DNA from: Homarus americanus
Lineage: Eukaryota; Arthropoda; Malacostraca; Decapoda; Nephropidae
Direction of reading: 5' to 3'
Assembly (NCBI RefSeq): GCF_018991925.1
Contig: NW_024736071.1
Location: forward strand, 13,548,652 to 13,612,651
Length of the DNA stretch: 64,000 bases
Below are positions 1 to 11,277 of this stretch, one piece after another; the stretch's first letter is position 1; each line of letters opens with the position of its first letter. Made by a program: the position numbers and the translations under genes. Under the pieces are notes generated by a model. It made no database searches and was not told where the DNA came from. It was given only the letters and a program-made list of their open reading frames with translations.

Positions 1-186
<186 letters not shown>

Positions 187-189
187 TAT

Positions 190-652
190 ATTTTTTTACG
201 GGGATTAGCCCTCCCGGGCACAGGTCACTGACCCACATCAGGGCCTGGGGGCAAAAATATGAAAATGAAAATGACAATGATGATGATAATAATAACAATA
301 ATAATAATAATAATAATAATACTGTAATAATAATAATAATCAAAATACCTGTACTAAAAATAAAAATAATTTACTAAAAATAATAATAACCATAAATACA
401 TACAAAAATGAGAAAAATATATCAAGAATGAGAAATGATATACTGTACATTATGTATGTTGTGTTGTCAAAGTAAGAGAAACAATTGAGACCCTGCAATT
501 GTGTGTAAATGAGGCAGAAAGTCAGATCAGCAACCTAGGACTTGGTCACAATTTTCATGATGCCATATGGCAGCAGGGTCTACCATTAGACAAGACATTA
601 TGCTTCCAATATCTTCCCAGGCGGTAGTACCTCCCTGTTTGGTAGCTGCCTA
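190..652 (-). mobile_element. SINE with LINE-like tail (copy 1)
   Basis: Read on the minus strand, this is a head of about 200 bp (652 down to about 425), an A/T-rich AAT-repeat middle, and a conserved tail of about 65 bp (about 262 down to 190) ending in an oligo-A run next to the TA array. The same head recurs near 11.7, 31.0, 41.2 and 59.5 kb. The same tail closes the LINE copies at 16.9 and 46.2 kb. I see no clear pol III A and B boxes, so the class of the head is uncertain; SINE is inferred from size, copy number and the LINE-like tail. Confidence 0.7.
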
Positions 653-683
653 TTACCTGAAGATCCTGGTCTGTAAATGCCTG

Positions 684-2010
684 GATGAGTAATTATAGAC
701 AAGTGGGCCTGACCAGCATACCAGCATAGTATGTAAAGTACTTGAGAGCATAATAAGAGATGTCAAGATGGAACATCTACTACGAAACAACCTTGTAAAG
801 GATTGCCAACACGGTTTTGTGCCAGGACGCTCCTTCTTAACACAATTACTCAAGGTACTGGATGTTTGGACTCGAATTCTGGAACAGGGTGGCAATATTG
901 ACAATGTATACTTAGATTTTGCCAAGACTTTTGAGAGCATACCCATAAAAGGCTAAAAATTTAAGTGGAAGAGTACAGGATTCGGGGAAGTGTCCTAGTG
1001 TGGATCAGACTTTCTCTATGATCGCTAGCAGTGTGTGGTGATTAATGGCAAAAAATCATCATGTGTACCCTTGACAAGCGGGGTACCATAAGGCAGTGTA
1101 TTGGGCCTGATTTTGTTTGTTTGCTTCATAAATGACATGCCAGAAGCTATACATTCCTCCATACAAATATTTGCAGATGATGCCAAGTTATTTGGGGAAA
1201 TTAAGAACCAAGCAGACTATGAAGAGTGACAGAAAGATCTCTGTGAGCTTCAAGAATGGTAAAAGAAATGGATGCTAAGATTCAATGTCACAAAGTGTAA
1301 GAGGGATGCACCTGGGATATACCAACGGTAAGGAGGCATATCACATGTACCAACAGAATGAAGAAACTCCATTAATTGAGATTGAATGTGAAAAGGACCT
1401 GGGTGTGTATGCTGACAATGAGCTGAAGATCTTGAGCCATTGTGAGAAGAAGGTGAACCAAGCAACTAAATTATTAGGTCTTATAAGAAGGTTGTTCAGA
1501 TATCTAGGTATCCCTTATAACTATCTTCAAGCGTGAGTAGCTTTCCGCCTGCAGTATTGTCACCCTGTTTGGTCCCCGAGATATGCTAGGGACTGTCAGT
1601 TGATTGAAAATGTACAAAGGAGGGTCACCAGACTGGTGCTGGCACTTTGGTATCTCAGCTACCAAGAGAGATTAGAACACCAGCAATTGACTATCTTATA
1701 CTAAAGACAGGCAGAGGGGGGGGGGGCAAATTTAGGTGTATAAACATCTCAAAGGGTACTACGGTACTCAGTCGAGTGTTCTTACCTGGAGCTGGCAGAC
1801 GCCCACCCCACAAGGGGTCACAGCTCAAGGTTGAAGAAGCTGCAGGTCCAGAAAACTGTGAGGGCTAACTTTTCGGAGTGAGAGTTGTGAACTCGTGGAA
1901 CAAACTGCCAGAGTGTTGTGATCAGAATTAACCAGCACTGGAGTAGGTTTAGAGACATTCAGGAGCCAGTGCATGCCCAGTACTTTTGGTAAATCTATAG
2001 GACTAACCCA
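684..2010 (+). pseudogene. LINE reverse transcriptase fragment, family A
   Basis: Broken reading frames carry non-LTR reverse transcriptase motifs in order: NYRQVGLTS and QHGFVPGRS near 690-830, YLDFAKTFE near 911, FADDAKLFGE near 1170-1200, EKDLGVYAD near 1393, and a late VVNSWNKLPE near 1886. The catalytic FADD box is readable. Stops and frameshifts separate the blocks and no endonuclease is present, so this is a 5'-truncated dead copy. The exact family (CR1/Jockey group) is not certain. Confidence 0.75.
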
Positions 2011-2639
2011 CGAGCAAAATTTGATTGAAAAAAATTATAAAAACACCAGATTTTCATTGTTATATTATAGTGGACACTGTTGTAGTATGTGGAATTAAGT
2101 TAAAGATTTTATTTAAAAAAAATAAACGTTACTTAACATTTGTGGGTATGAAAAACAGACCTAACCAAACAAACCTACCTAACCTTACCTAACTTCCTTA
2201 CCGGGGTGCTCTGCCCCCCGGACCCCCCGGTATATTAAACAGAAAGCACTTACTATAATATGGTGAAATTTGAGGCATTTTCTGGACACGAGATGATATG
2301 GCCACATCAATGCTATGCATCCCAGGCGGCGGAGTGATTTACTGTGTTGCTGGGTTCCACAATAAATGATTATCATATCAGAACTTACTGATCAAAATAA
2401 TGTAAGAAAATAAAGTCTCTATATAAGGAACAATGTTGTGATCTTTAAACAATTGAAGGGTCTCGTTGTCTTTACCCCTAAATTCACAAATTTGTCCATG
2501 TAAGATCGGCGACAACCCTCACACGACATGCTGAAAAACAAACTGCCCCGGGCGCGAGAAAAGTCCCTCAGCAGGCCGCGGCCTCATTACCACCCGCAAG
2601 ATAAACTAGTGCACGCCTAGGCTCCTAGGCGACACAACA
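2011..2639. other. Intergenic stretch, no gene seen
   Basis: No supported coding sequence. It holds a CCTAACC/CCTACCT-rich tract near 2160-2200 that recurs near 8.04, 9.66, 50.55 and 51.18 kb. A segment at about 2350-2420 resembles 5750-5815 (both include a stretch reading CACAATAAATGAT). A small CpG-rich patch lies near 2545-2590. Confidence 0.5.
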
Positions 2640-2832
2640 ATTGATCATGACTATAATATATTCACTAGTATACTACGCAAAGCACAAGAACAAAATATAC
2701 CATACAGAAAAATTAGGTCAAATAAGAATGAGCCAAAGTGGATGACCAAAAAACTTAAACATGACATAGGAATAAAGAAAAGAATTTAAAAGAAATTAAA
2801 GGGAGGGGAGGAGCAGCTCAGAAATAGGTATA

Positions 2833-3697
2833 CAGTGGTCCCTCGGTTAACGAACGCCTCGGTTAACGAAATTTCGATAAACGAATTACCTTCCATAAGA
2901 ATCTTCATTTCGGTTAACGAACAAAAATTCGGTAAACGAAATTCTTACGAAAATGTTTCGACATGCTTTGACTTGCTCACCAGCTGGAAGATTAGTCCGC
3001 CAATACAGAAATTGGTTCTAGGGCTTACATTCATTAAAATTGGAGTAAATATCAAGAAGGTTGTACAGTACTATTCAATAATTTTCCAAGTTTTGGATTA
3101 AAATTTTTAGTCATTTTAATACTTATTTAACATAATTGCAGTACTGTACAGGGAACTAGTTTTTGGTGTGCCCATCAGCCACTTCACTCACCCACCAAGG
3201 CCTCAGTTTGTGTCTTTGTTCAGTGGAGGAAACATCTTGCTTGTGGGTCTCTTGAACAGAGTATTTTTACGTTTTTACAGTACAATTATTGGTCATTCTG
3301 AAATTTATTTAACATATTGACAATATATAGTGCAGTGCAGTGTTGATTCAAAGAAAATAATCTTGAATTACACCTAATGAACTTTCAATTTTATGGGTGA
3401 AATGACAGCATCAAGCATGGGGTGATTTCTCTTCCACCCCCACTTCCTTCTCTTCTCCCTTCTCCTTCACCCCCACTTCTAATTCCCATCATCATCATCA
3501 TCATCATCATCCAGGAGCCTTCTACACACACACCTCAAAGTAAGTGTACTTTACTGCATTTTTTTTTTACTTTGTATGTAATTTTCGGTGAGCTGGAACC
3601 AATTCCCCAAAATCCCATTGAAACAATGGTTAACAAAATTTTCGGTTAACGAACGACCTTCTGGAACGAATTGTGTTCGTTAACCGAAGGACCACTG
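2833..3697 (+). mobile_element. Tigger-like MITE, family 1 (copy a)
   Basis: Flanked by TA on both sides. The terminal inverted repeats start CAGTGGTCCCTCGGTTAACG and mirror the right end. Several GGTTAACGAA-type motifs sit just inside each end, as expected for transposase binding sites. A pyrimidine-rich stretch with a run of CAT repeats (about 3430-3510) is kept in all copies and may be the remains of a transposase 3' coding end. It interrupts the CR1 frame between NRY and NELSRN. Confidence 0.88.
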
Positions 3698-3717
3698 TAA
3701 TGAACTATCTAGGAATG

Positions 3718-3871
3718 TTAACCCTTAGGCCCTGGGTGACGTTCCAGAGCGTCCGCCTATTTTCCCGCCGTTTTTTTTTAATTAATTTTGGAAATGTTAA
3801 ATTTTTTTCTCGATTTAACCCCGCATGGGGTGTATTGCCAGCAGCACCCTAACCAAGGGCTTAAGGGTTAA
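3718..3871 (+). mobile_element. Short piggyBac-like MITE with TTAA flanks
   Basis: TTAA borders both ends (3718-3721 and 3868-3871). The ends inside it are inverted repeats, CCCTTAGGCCCTGGG on the left and its imperfect mirror ending in AAGGGCTTAAGGG on the right. TTAA duplication and CCC-starting ends are typical of the piggyBac superfamily. It lies inside the CR1 frame; the in-frame ATG at 3825 is inside this insert, not a true start. Confidence 0.6.
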
Positions 3872-5725
3872 GAAAAATGTAAGGAAGGCAAAGAGGGACC
3901 ACAAAATCAGGATAGCAAGAGAATCCAAGGCGAATCCCAAGGGATTTTTCCAGGTATATCGGACAAAGGTCAAGGACAAAGTGGGACCTTTAAAGTCAAA
4001 GAGAGGAGAAGTGATCGATGATACTGAAAAAATAAGCAAAGCATTAAACAGATACTTCTTATCAGTTTTCACAGAAGAAATTCACAAGGAAATTCCAGAG
4101 GTGAAACTGATATTTAGGGGAAATGAAGAAGAGAAATTAAAGAATATCACTATCAGAAAAGATGATGTTCTTAAGAAGATAAATAAATTAAAGAAGACAA
4201 AATCCCCAGGGCCGGATGAAATCTTCCCTCGAGTTTTGAAAGTGTGTAAGGAACAGATTAGAGGACCCCTTGTAAATTTATTTACAAAATCATTAGACAC
4301 AGGAGTTGTGCCAGGCTTGTGGAAACAGGCAAATGTAGTACCCATATTCAAAAAGGGAGGCAGAGCAACAGCGTCAAATTACCGGTCGATTAGTTTGACG
4401 TCAGTAGTGGGGAAATTTCTTGAATCAATTATAGCAAATAGCATTTGATCGCATTTAGAGAAAAACTAATTTATCTACGACTCTCAACATGGGTTTACAG
4501 AAGGAAAATCTTGTCTAACAAATCTTCTGACTTTTTTTAGGAAAGTCTTCAAGGTAGTAGATGATGACAAAAATTACGATGTTATTTACTTAGACTTTAG
4601 CAAAGCGTTTGACAGAGTACCGCATCAGAGGTTTCTGAGAAAAGTTAAGGCTCATGATATCAAGGGGAAAGTTTTAAATTGGATAAAATCATGGCTCACC
4701 GATCGAACACAGAGGGTCAGCGAAGATGGTGTTAAATCTGAGTGGGGCTGTGTAACCAGTGGGGTTCCCCAGGGGTCAGTACTGGGCCCACTCTTGTTCA
4801 TAATCTACATAAACTATCTAGATAATGGAATCAGCAGTGACATTAGCAAGTTTGAGGATGACACCAAAATAGGGCGGCAGATTAATTCGGGGCAGGATGC
4901 AAATGCACTACAGGAGGATTTAAATAAACTGCCGGAGTGGTCAGAAAAATGGCAAATGAAATTCAACACCAGCAAGTGCAGCATACTTAATATTGGAAGA
5001 ACAAATACTGTCAATGTATACAGACTTAACAACATCAACCTAGAGAAGTCGACTTGTGAAAGAGACTTAGGGGTACTTGTAAGCCAGGACCTACGGCCTA
5101 GAAAACAGTGCGTTAATGTTCGAAATAAGGCAAACAGAGTATTAGGTTTTATATCTAAAAGTGTAAGTGATAAGAGTGCAGAGGTCTTATTGCAACTATA
5201 TCTTGCGCGAGTCAGGCTGTACCTCGATTATGCGGTTCAGTTCTGGTGCCCTTATTATAGAATGGATATCAATTCACTGGAGTCAGTGCAGCGAAGAATG
5301 ACGAAAATGATTCCGGGACTTAGAAACCTTCCATATCAAGATAGGTTAAAGTAACTAAACTTGCATTCCCTAGAAAGACGAAGAGTGCCGGGAGATATGA
5401 AGTATTCAAGTGGGTGAAAGGAATCAATAAAGGAGATATAGATAAAATTCTTATAATATCTGAGCAGGATAGGACTAGTAGCATTGGATTTAAGTTGGAT
5501 AAGTTTAGGTTTAGGAGGGAGATAGGAAGGAACTGGTTCACAAATAGGGTGGTGGACGAGTGGAACAACCTTAGCAACTTTGTAGTAAGTGCTGGAATGC
5601 TGGAAAGTTTTAAAAGGAGGCTAGATAGATTCATGGATGATAGAGAGTGGTAGTAACTCTCGACAGGAGCTGCCATGAACAGGCCAACCGGCCTATTGCA
5701 AACTCCTTATTTTCTTATGTTCTTA

Positions 5726-5911
5726 ATTATCTATGAAACGAACAATTTCCACAATAAATGATCATCATATCAGATCTCACTGATGAAAATATCTTAAGAA
5801 AATAAACAATAATAAAAATAACTCACTCGCCAGTTAGCCCTATATATTAACCGTACTTTCCAAAGGTGTGTAACAGAGACGTGACCAATCGCCCAAGAAG
5901 CTAACAAGCCG
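5726..5911. other. Short spacer, no gene seen
   Basis: Includes a copy of the CACAATAAATGAT-containing segment also found near 2350. No coding support. Confidence 0.4.
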
Positions 5912-6660
5912 ATCAGTGGTGAAGAGGATAAAAGTAGAGTATAGTAAAGGTAGTGGTGGTGATAGCTGTGGTGGTGGTGATAGCTGTGGTGATGGTGGTG
6001 ATGGTAGTGATGGTAGTGATGGTAGTAATGGTGGTAATGATGGTGGTAATGATGGTGGTAATGGTGGTGGTAATGGTGATGGTGATGGTGGTGGTAGTAA
6101 TGGTGCAGTGGATTTCTCCCATACAAACGCTGTTTGTCGCTGAGTAGCCGACCCCGCGAATTCCCCAGTGTATGCCTCGTGGTCTAGGTCAACCAGCGCC
6201 GCCATACATGACGGAGGTCAACTATCTACCCACGCCTACCTCCGCTATAAAAGACCTGACCTCGTGGTGACCGGTCTCTTCTTCTAGCTACAGCCGCAGC
6301 AAGCAACACCACCTCCTCCTCCGCCTGCCTGGCGGTCCTCGCTCCCGCCGGCGAGCATGGCGACCCACAAGCTGGTCCTCCTCTGAGCACCCTCACCAAC
6401 CAGCTCTCTCTACATCACACTTGTAACAACGCTGCCACTTCCCAGCACCAAGCTGCATTGTACATCCAATACAACATGTATACAGAGAGCACATTGTGAG
6501 TTTCCTTTCTCCATCCCATCCTGAGTGTGAACCCAAACATCCCATACCCCACAATGGTGGTGATGGTGATAATGGTAGTAATGGTGGTGGTGATGATTAT
6601 AATGGTGGTGAAAGTAATAATGGTAGTGGTGGTGCTGGTTGTAATGATAATGTGTCAGCC
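5912..6660. repeat. GGT/GAT trinucleotide array split by an LTR
   Basis: A long GGTGAT/GGTAGT-type array (5950-6103) resumes at 6554-6650 after a 450 bp insertion. Open frames on both strands across it (poly-Gly, poly-Val, poly-His and similar) are compositional artefacts. Confidence 0.9.
6104..6553 (+). mobile_element. Solo LTR (copy 1)
   Basis: The block starts TGCAGTGG and ends CCCCACA, giving TG...CA borders, and is flanked by a perfect 4 bp duplication ATGG (6100-6103 and 6554-6557). Inside is a TATA-like box CTATAAAAG near 6244 followed by a C-rich leader, then an ATG context near 6357 shared with the LTR at 29978-30648. No internal retroelement region is attached, so this is a solo LTR. 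Ty3/Gypsy-like is likely from the short duplication and end sequences but unproven. Confidence 0.75.
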
Positions 6661-8224
6661 AACTTAACATACCGACTAGAATCTTTAGGTCAAAACATAA
6701 ACACCGCGGTCGACAGCACCCATATACCATACACATACTTATTAGAACAAACAAACATTTATATTATATACTCACCATGCTTGCACCTAACATAGACACT
6801 TCCTCTTCAGAATTAATCATATTGGCAGATCTAAAGGACAGCAGTGTGAAGTTTTTGTGACAAATAAGAGAGAGCTCCGGGTGTCCAGGAGCCCGCCCCA
6901 ACACATGGCCACACCACGGTCACTACCTACACTACCTTCATTTACTCTAAATATTGAAGGCGATCTTAACACAAAATACTTAACTCTTTAACCTAGCAAA
7001 GTTATCTAAGTATACGAAAATCCGATAATATGAATACAAAATTATTGTTGATAATTACTCAGATAATTAAGCTGTAGTGATATTATGCTAAAATTTTATG
7101 TTTGGACAATCATCTATTTATTTATTTTTTTCTATTCAATATGAAATGCTTTAGAAAACTAATCCAGATAAAATAAAATTATGGAAATGTGTTGTATAAT
7201 TTAACGTTAATGATGGTTAAGTGTGTAATAAACCCAAGTCCAAACAACACACACGCTGAACCTTCATTAGTGACAAGTTTCTGGGACGTGGTCTATTACG
7301 GTCCTAGACTTGAGTTATGTAGTCTAGTGACGAACAGTCATTTGTACCGTGACTTAATTGCCACAATTAAAATGATATTACCATAAAAATAGTCACATAA
7401 AGTTTATGTTATAGCATCAAAGCCATCTGCTGGCTGTAAATATACACTGGTGTGATCTTTACATGTTTGTATAGTATTTACATATATACAGTATATACAT
7501 GTATATTGAAGAGTTATTTGCATACATATAGATATAGGTAGAGTAAAATCGTTTTGGTCATCCATCGAATTTTGGGATTTTAAGTTCTGGAGTCGGTAGT
7601 TCAGACAATTTTAAGACTTCTGTTGCTTTTCCGTCGGAAATTTATATTTTTCAAGTAGTATGTTAATCGATAAAATTACCAACAATATTACTTGTTTAAA
7701 GTGAGCAGGGCTTTAAAGTAGAGGGAACATGTGGGGTAAAACTCAAGAAAAAATGAAGCACTAAACAAACCTTTGAAAACCTGAAGTAACTTTTCCTAAC
7801 CTTTAAAAATCCTAAACTATATAAGCTTTACATATTAACGTTTTGGTGCTTAGTAGGTGATGGTGTTAATTTTTCGGTTTTTAGATGGGTGATCCATAAA
7901 TTAGGGTAATAATTGATGACTGACCCACCAGTGATTTTTCATCGAAAACTATTATAAAATCGTTGCAGTTTCACTGTGTTTTATAGTGCACACTGGCATA
8001 GTACATGCAGATGTGTTAAAAAGTGAGTATATAATTTTAACTTAACTTAACCTAACCTAACCGTAATTGATAAAAACAAGGGTAAATATTCGTCAATTGG
8101 CTGCCCTCAGGTTTTAATGCAAGAATAGTTATTATTGGTGTATTATGGTGTGTTTTACTAAAATCTGACCTTCATTTCTTGTGCAGATTAGTGGTTATTG
8201 AAAAAAATTATGATGAAATTTCAG
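6661..8224. other. AT-rich intergenic stretch, no gene seen
   Basis: No coding support on either strand. Near 7600-7690 there are weak resemblances to the dispersed repeat at 8225-8460, and a run of TTAACCTAACC-type units sits near 8040. Confidence 0.45.
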
Positions 8225-8460
8225 TCATGCACCGGTTTTTCTCTCGCTGTTATTAATGTATTTTTCATAATGTTTAGACAATTCTAAGACCCCCTTTTTT
8301 CCTTTGATATTTTCGCCGGAAATTAGGGATAACCGAGATATTAATTTTTCAGTATTATTAGATTTGGTAATTCACAAATGTCACCATTTGTTGTTTACGT
8401 CTCACAGAGATCTGACCACCCATCACGCAGTGCTCCTTATGGTATTATTTTACTTCTGGA
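8225..8460. repeat. Dispersed repeat R (copy 1)
   Basis: Shares an ordered series of words with 10195-10385, 47467-47765 and 51630-52075, such as GGATAACCGAGATATTAATT and a following TCTGACC...CATCACGC block. It has no open frame and no visible terminal repeats; the element class is unknown. Confidence 0.65.
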
Positions 8461-8790
8461 CATAGCGCGCCCAAAAGTTATAAACTACTGAAACATTTAG
8501 ATTTAGCTATTCTGAGCATTTTGAACCCCATATATACACGGCGGAAGGATAATAGCGACACAATTGAATTGAATTGATTTTACTTAATTTCAGTCTTTGT
8601 GAGGAGATGTTGTGGCAGGTTGTCAGATTCTCTTAATATGGCCTCACAACGTACGTACATGTGATATATCTAACACTCAGGATTGAGGTAGAAAAGAAAC
8701 TCGCAATGCGTTTCCCGTATATATACTGTATTGTTGCACAACACAGTGTTAAAGAGATACTAGGTCAGGCGAAGCTTGCTCAGAGTTCCT

Positions 8791-9051
8791 GTAGGGCGAG
8801 GAGCTTTCTGAGGGAGCGTGTGGTGTGGAGCTGTTGACAGATGTTGCTTGCCGGTGACGGTAAGTAGAAAGAGAGCGATGACGGCCACGTGAGGTCTTAT
8901 ATAGCGGGGGTAGGCGTGGCTTGATGGTAGATCTCCGCTTTGTTCAGGGGAGCTGGTTACCTGACCTTGACCACGAGGGATACACTGGGGAATTCGCGGG
9001 AGGTCGGCTAGTTATCGACACACAGTGTTTGTAGGGGAGGAATCCACTACA
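8791..9051 (-). mobile_element. LTR fragment related to the solo LTRs
   Basis: On the minus strand it begins TGTAGTGGATTCCTCCCC, the same start as the LTR at 29978, continues through a TATATAAG box near 8900 and ends CGCCCTACA. It is shorter than the other two copies and I do not see a matching target duplication, so it is probably internally deleted or rearranged. Confidence 0.55.
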
Positions 9052-10194
9052 ATGTTACCGCCGTGAAACCGAGTTAGCTATTGAAGTCATCCAGTTGTAA
9101 CCAATGATGTATTGATATCATCAAACAAATTTTTTTCGACCAATCACATTTGATTTTTCTCAAAGGAAGCAGCCTGGAAACAATTTTAATTTCATTGACC
9201 AGTCTCACAATGGCCGTGGTGGCGACAACTTTTTATTTTATTTATAATATATACGTATTTCTTAATTTTTTAAGATTTTCTCTATCTACAGTCATAAATC
9301 ACCTGTACTGTAGTAGGCAGGGCATGAAGAGTAAGGGAAATTGCTGGGCAAAACCGATCATATGACATTAAAGTGATGTCTCTACGTGCTTGGTACGTAA
9401 AGAAATTAATTAATTACCGCAAATACTCCTCGGAGAAATTTACTGAGTCACCATGTGTCATTTGTTTGTTCATACCATGGAATACTCCATGGTATACACT
9501 GACCCATTTGGTCCGAGCGTACAATAACGTCGACAAAAAATGTAAAATTACACCATGACGCTTCAACAAGTTGCTTTCATTGGTACCAGATATCATAATA
9601 AGTACTTTCTGTTTAATATGGTAGGGGGGTCTGGGGAGGAGAGCCCCCTTGCTAGGAAGTTAGGTAATGTTAAGTAGGATTCTTTGGTTGGTTAGGCCAG
9701 GTTCTATTAGGTTATAGTAAATGTGCTGTTCTAAGACATTACTAACAATTTAGCCTAGTCTAACTTTACTTTATGGTGGTTATGACCCTTAAGCAGGAAC
9801 TTGGGGAAATTATTCTCTAGAAGATTAACGTTTCCTTATCTCATGAAAAGCTCCCCAAAAATGGGTAGGAATGTATTTGGCAATATTTTTACCAGTATTT
9901 TTCATCCAAAATATATGCCTGGTGCATGCTACAATGCAATAGCCCTCACTGTTTAAGTCTGGAACATTTCATTTCATCCACAAGAATGCTTGCACAGGAA
10001 AAATTTACCAGTTTCCTTGGTTTGTCTCGCTACAATACCATACAGTACCTGTACTCCTGTTTACCCTTTCTGTTGACTTCGTGAGAAGTTCAGATGGCAG
10101 AAGAAAGCAGGGTGTAAATGTTAATGATGACACTTCTTCCATTTTTTTTTGGTGAATTTATAGTATCACACCTGTCTTTATTTCTGTATTAAAA
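9052..10194. other. Intergenic stretch, no gene seen
   Basis: No coding support. It contains a segment at about 9545-9720 that is a reverse-complement relative of 51160-51290, including the CCTAACTTCC words and the flank that reads TTTCATTGGTACCAG here. Confidence 0.4.
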
Positions 10195-10400
10195 ATATGT
10201 ATCTTGTAATGTCTACACTATTCCAAGACATTTTTATTCTATGATATTTCCACTGGAAATTAAGGATAACTGAGATATTAATTTTTCACGATTATTACTT
10301 TCGCTCAGTCACAAGTGTCACCATGATTTGTTTATGAATGGCGGAGGTGGTCTGACCCCTGCTCACGCATCACTCCAGGCCTCCTAGTTAGGTTAGGTTT
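10195..10400. repeat. Dispersed repeat R (copy 2) with TTAGGTTAGG tail
   Basis: Matches the repeat at 8225-8460 and most closely that at 51660-51835, with the shared words GGATAAC and GAGATATTAATTTTTCA followed by the CTGACCCCTGCTCACGC block. It ends at a GTTAGGTTAGG tract (about 10387-10398). Confidence 0.65.
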
Positions 10401-10754
10401 TCTTGGTTGGTTGGTGTGGGATACTCAGGTGGTCCTTACACTCAGGGGTAAAGGAAACACACTGATGTCAAGTCCGTAAGTTCTATTTCTGGTACAAACA
10501 CAAAAAGGAGTTAAGACAGGGGTAAACAGCGTCCTGTCTTGGAATCTCTCTGGGTATCTCTCTCTGCCCATGCGCGTACAGCGCGCATGTGCCCAAAGCC
10601 TGAACTAATGCTTGGTGACAAAAGGGAGTATGATTATAAAACATATAATACAGAGACCTGAATCAATAATGGTAAATAGTACAGAGTTACATATTACAGC
10701 CATATTCGTCTCATATATCTACAGTTGGTAATATATTTTTTTATTTGCAGGGTA

Positions 10755-10915
10755 TGCTAAAAAAAAATTCAACTTTTTCCATTATGATTGTTGGGTGGGG
10801 GGGGAGGGATCTATAAAAAACACGTGATTTCCGTTTGAAACTCATCAAAATACATAGGAAAAACCTATTTTTAATATAAAAATAAAGACCAGTGTGATAC
10901 TATAAATTTGCCCTT
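10755..10915. repeat. Dispersed repeat P (copy 1), upstream of a gene
   Basis: About 160 bp closely similar to 52815-52985, sharing CCATTATGATTGTTGGGT and ATAAAAATAAAGACC followed by GTGTGATACT. This copy ends only about 75 bp before the first ATG of the unrecognised gene, so it may overlap that gene's promoter or 5' UTR. Confidence 0.6.
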
Positions 10916-10988
10916 TTTTCCTTCCAGTGGGGATGCAACTTTAAAAGCAAGTGGAAAAAATTTATGATGTCATTACTCAGTAAACAAC

Positions 10989-11277
10989 ATGGATATATCT
11001 AGTCAAAGAAGACTGGCACGCGGGAGGCAGCGGAGGAAAACTGGCCGTCAGAGAACTGTAGGTTGGCTAGAAGAGGTGACAATAGAGCAGTGTGTCAGTC
11101 CTCAAGAAGATACTGATACATTGGATGATACTGAAGATGATTCTGATGAGTGTCATGATTCAAAAACTGTTATGGTAGCTGACCACAGGGAAGTGAATTC
11201 TAAAAAGGCAGAAGACAGATATACAAAACATGCTGTTCATCCTTCATATACCAAGAACAGACATAAACAATTTCAAA
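10989..11277 (+). CDS. Exon 1 of the unrecognised gene
   Basis: Begins at the first ATG after an in-frame TGA and encodes 96 residues plus one base. The donor reads CAAA|GTAAGT. The peptide begins MDISSQRRLARG and ends KNRHKQFQ. Composition is charged, basic first and then acidic. If the donor were ignored the frame would stop six codons later. Confidence 0.65.

Larger units (their letters stand above)
2640..5725 (+). mobile_element. CR1-like LINE, interrupted and inactivated
   Basis: A non-LTR retrotransposon whose frame passes through SNKNEPKWMT (about 2725), then, after two insertions, the reverse transcriptase: KTKSPGPDE (about 4195), ASNYRSISLTS (about 4373), SQHGFTEGKS (about 4487), YLDFSKAFDRVPH (about 4588), SGVPQGSVLGPLLF (about 4760) and a FEDDTK box where FADDTK is usual (about 4851). 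The C-terminal block FGFKLD/NRVVDEWNNLS lies near 5485-5580. The 3' end reads TTTTCTTATGTTCTTA, like the ATTCTRTG-type terminus known for CR1. In-frame stops (about 4446, 4468, 5352), a frameshift near 5400 and two DNA-transposon insertions make it dead. Confidence 0.8.

Noticed and set aside
3825..4448. A 207-codon frame as a free-standing gene
   Set aside because: Its ATG lies in the piggyBac-like MITE; the remainder is the CR1 reverse transcriptase, which continues past the stop.
5794..6205. Overlapping open frames on both strands encoding poly-His, poly-Gly, poly-Val or poly-Thr runs
   Set aside because: They follow the GGT/GAT trinucleotide array and cross into the inserted LTR; every frame is open because of composition, not coding.
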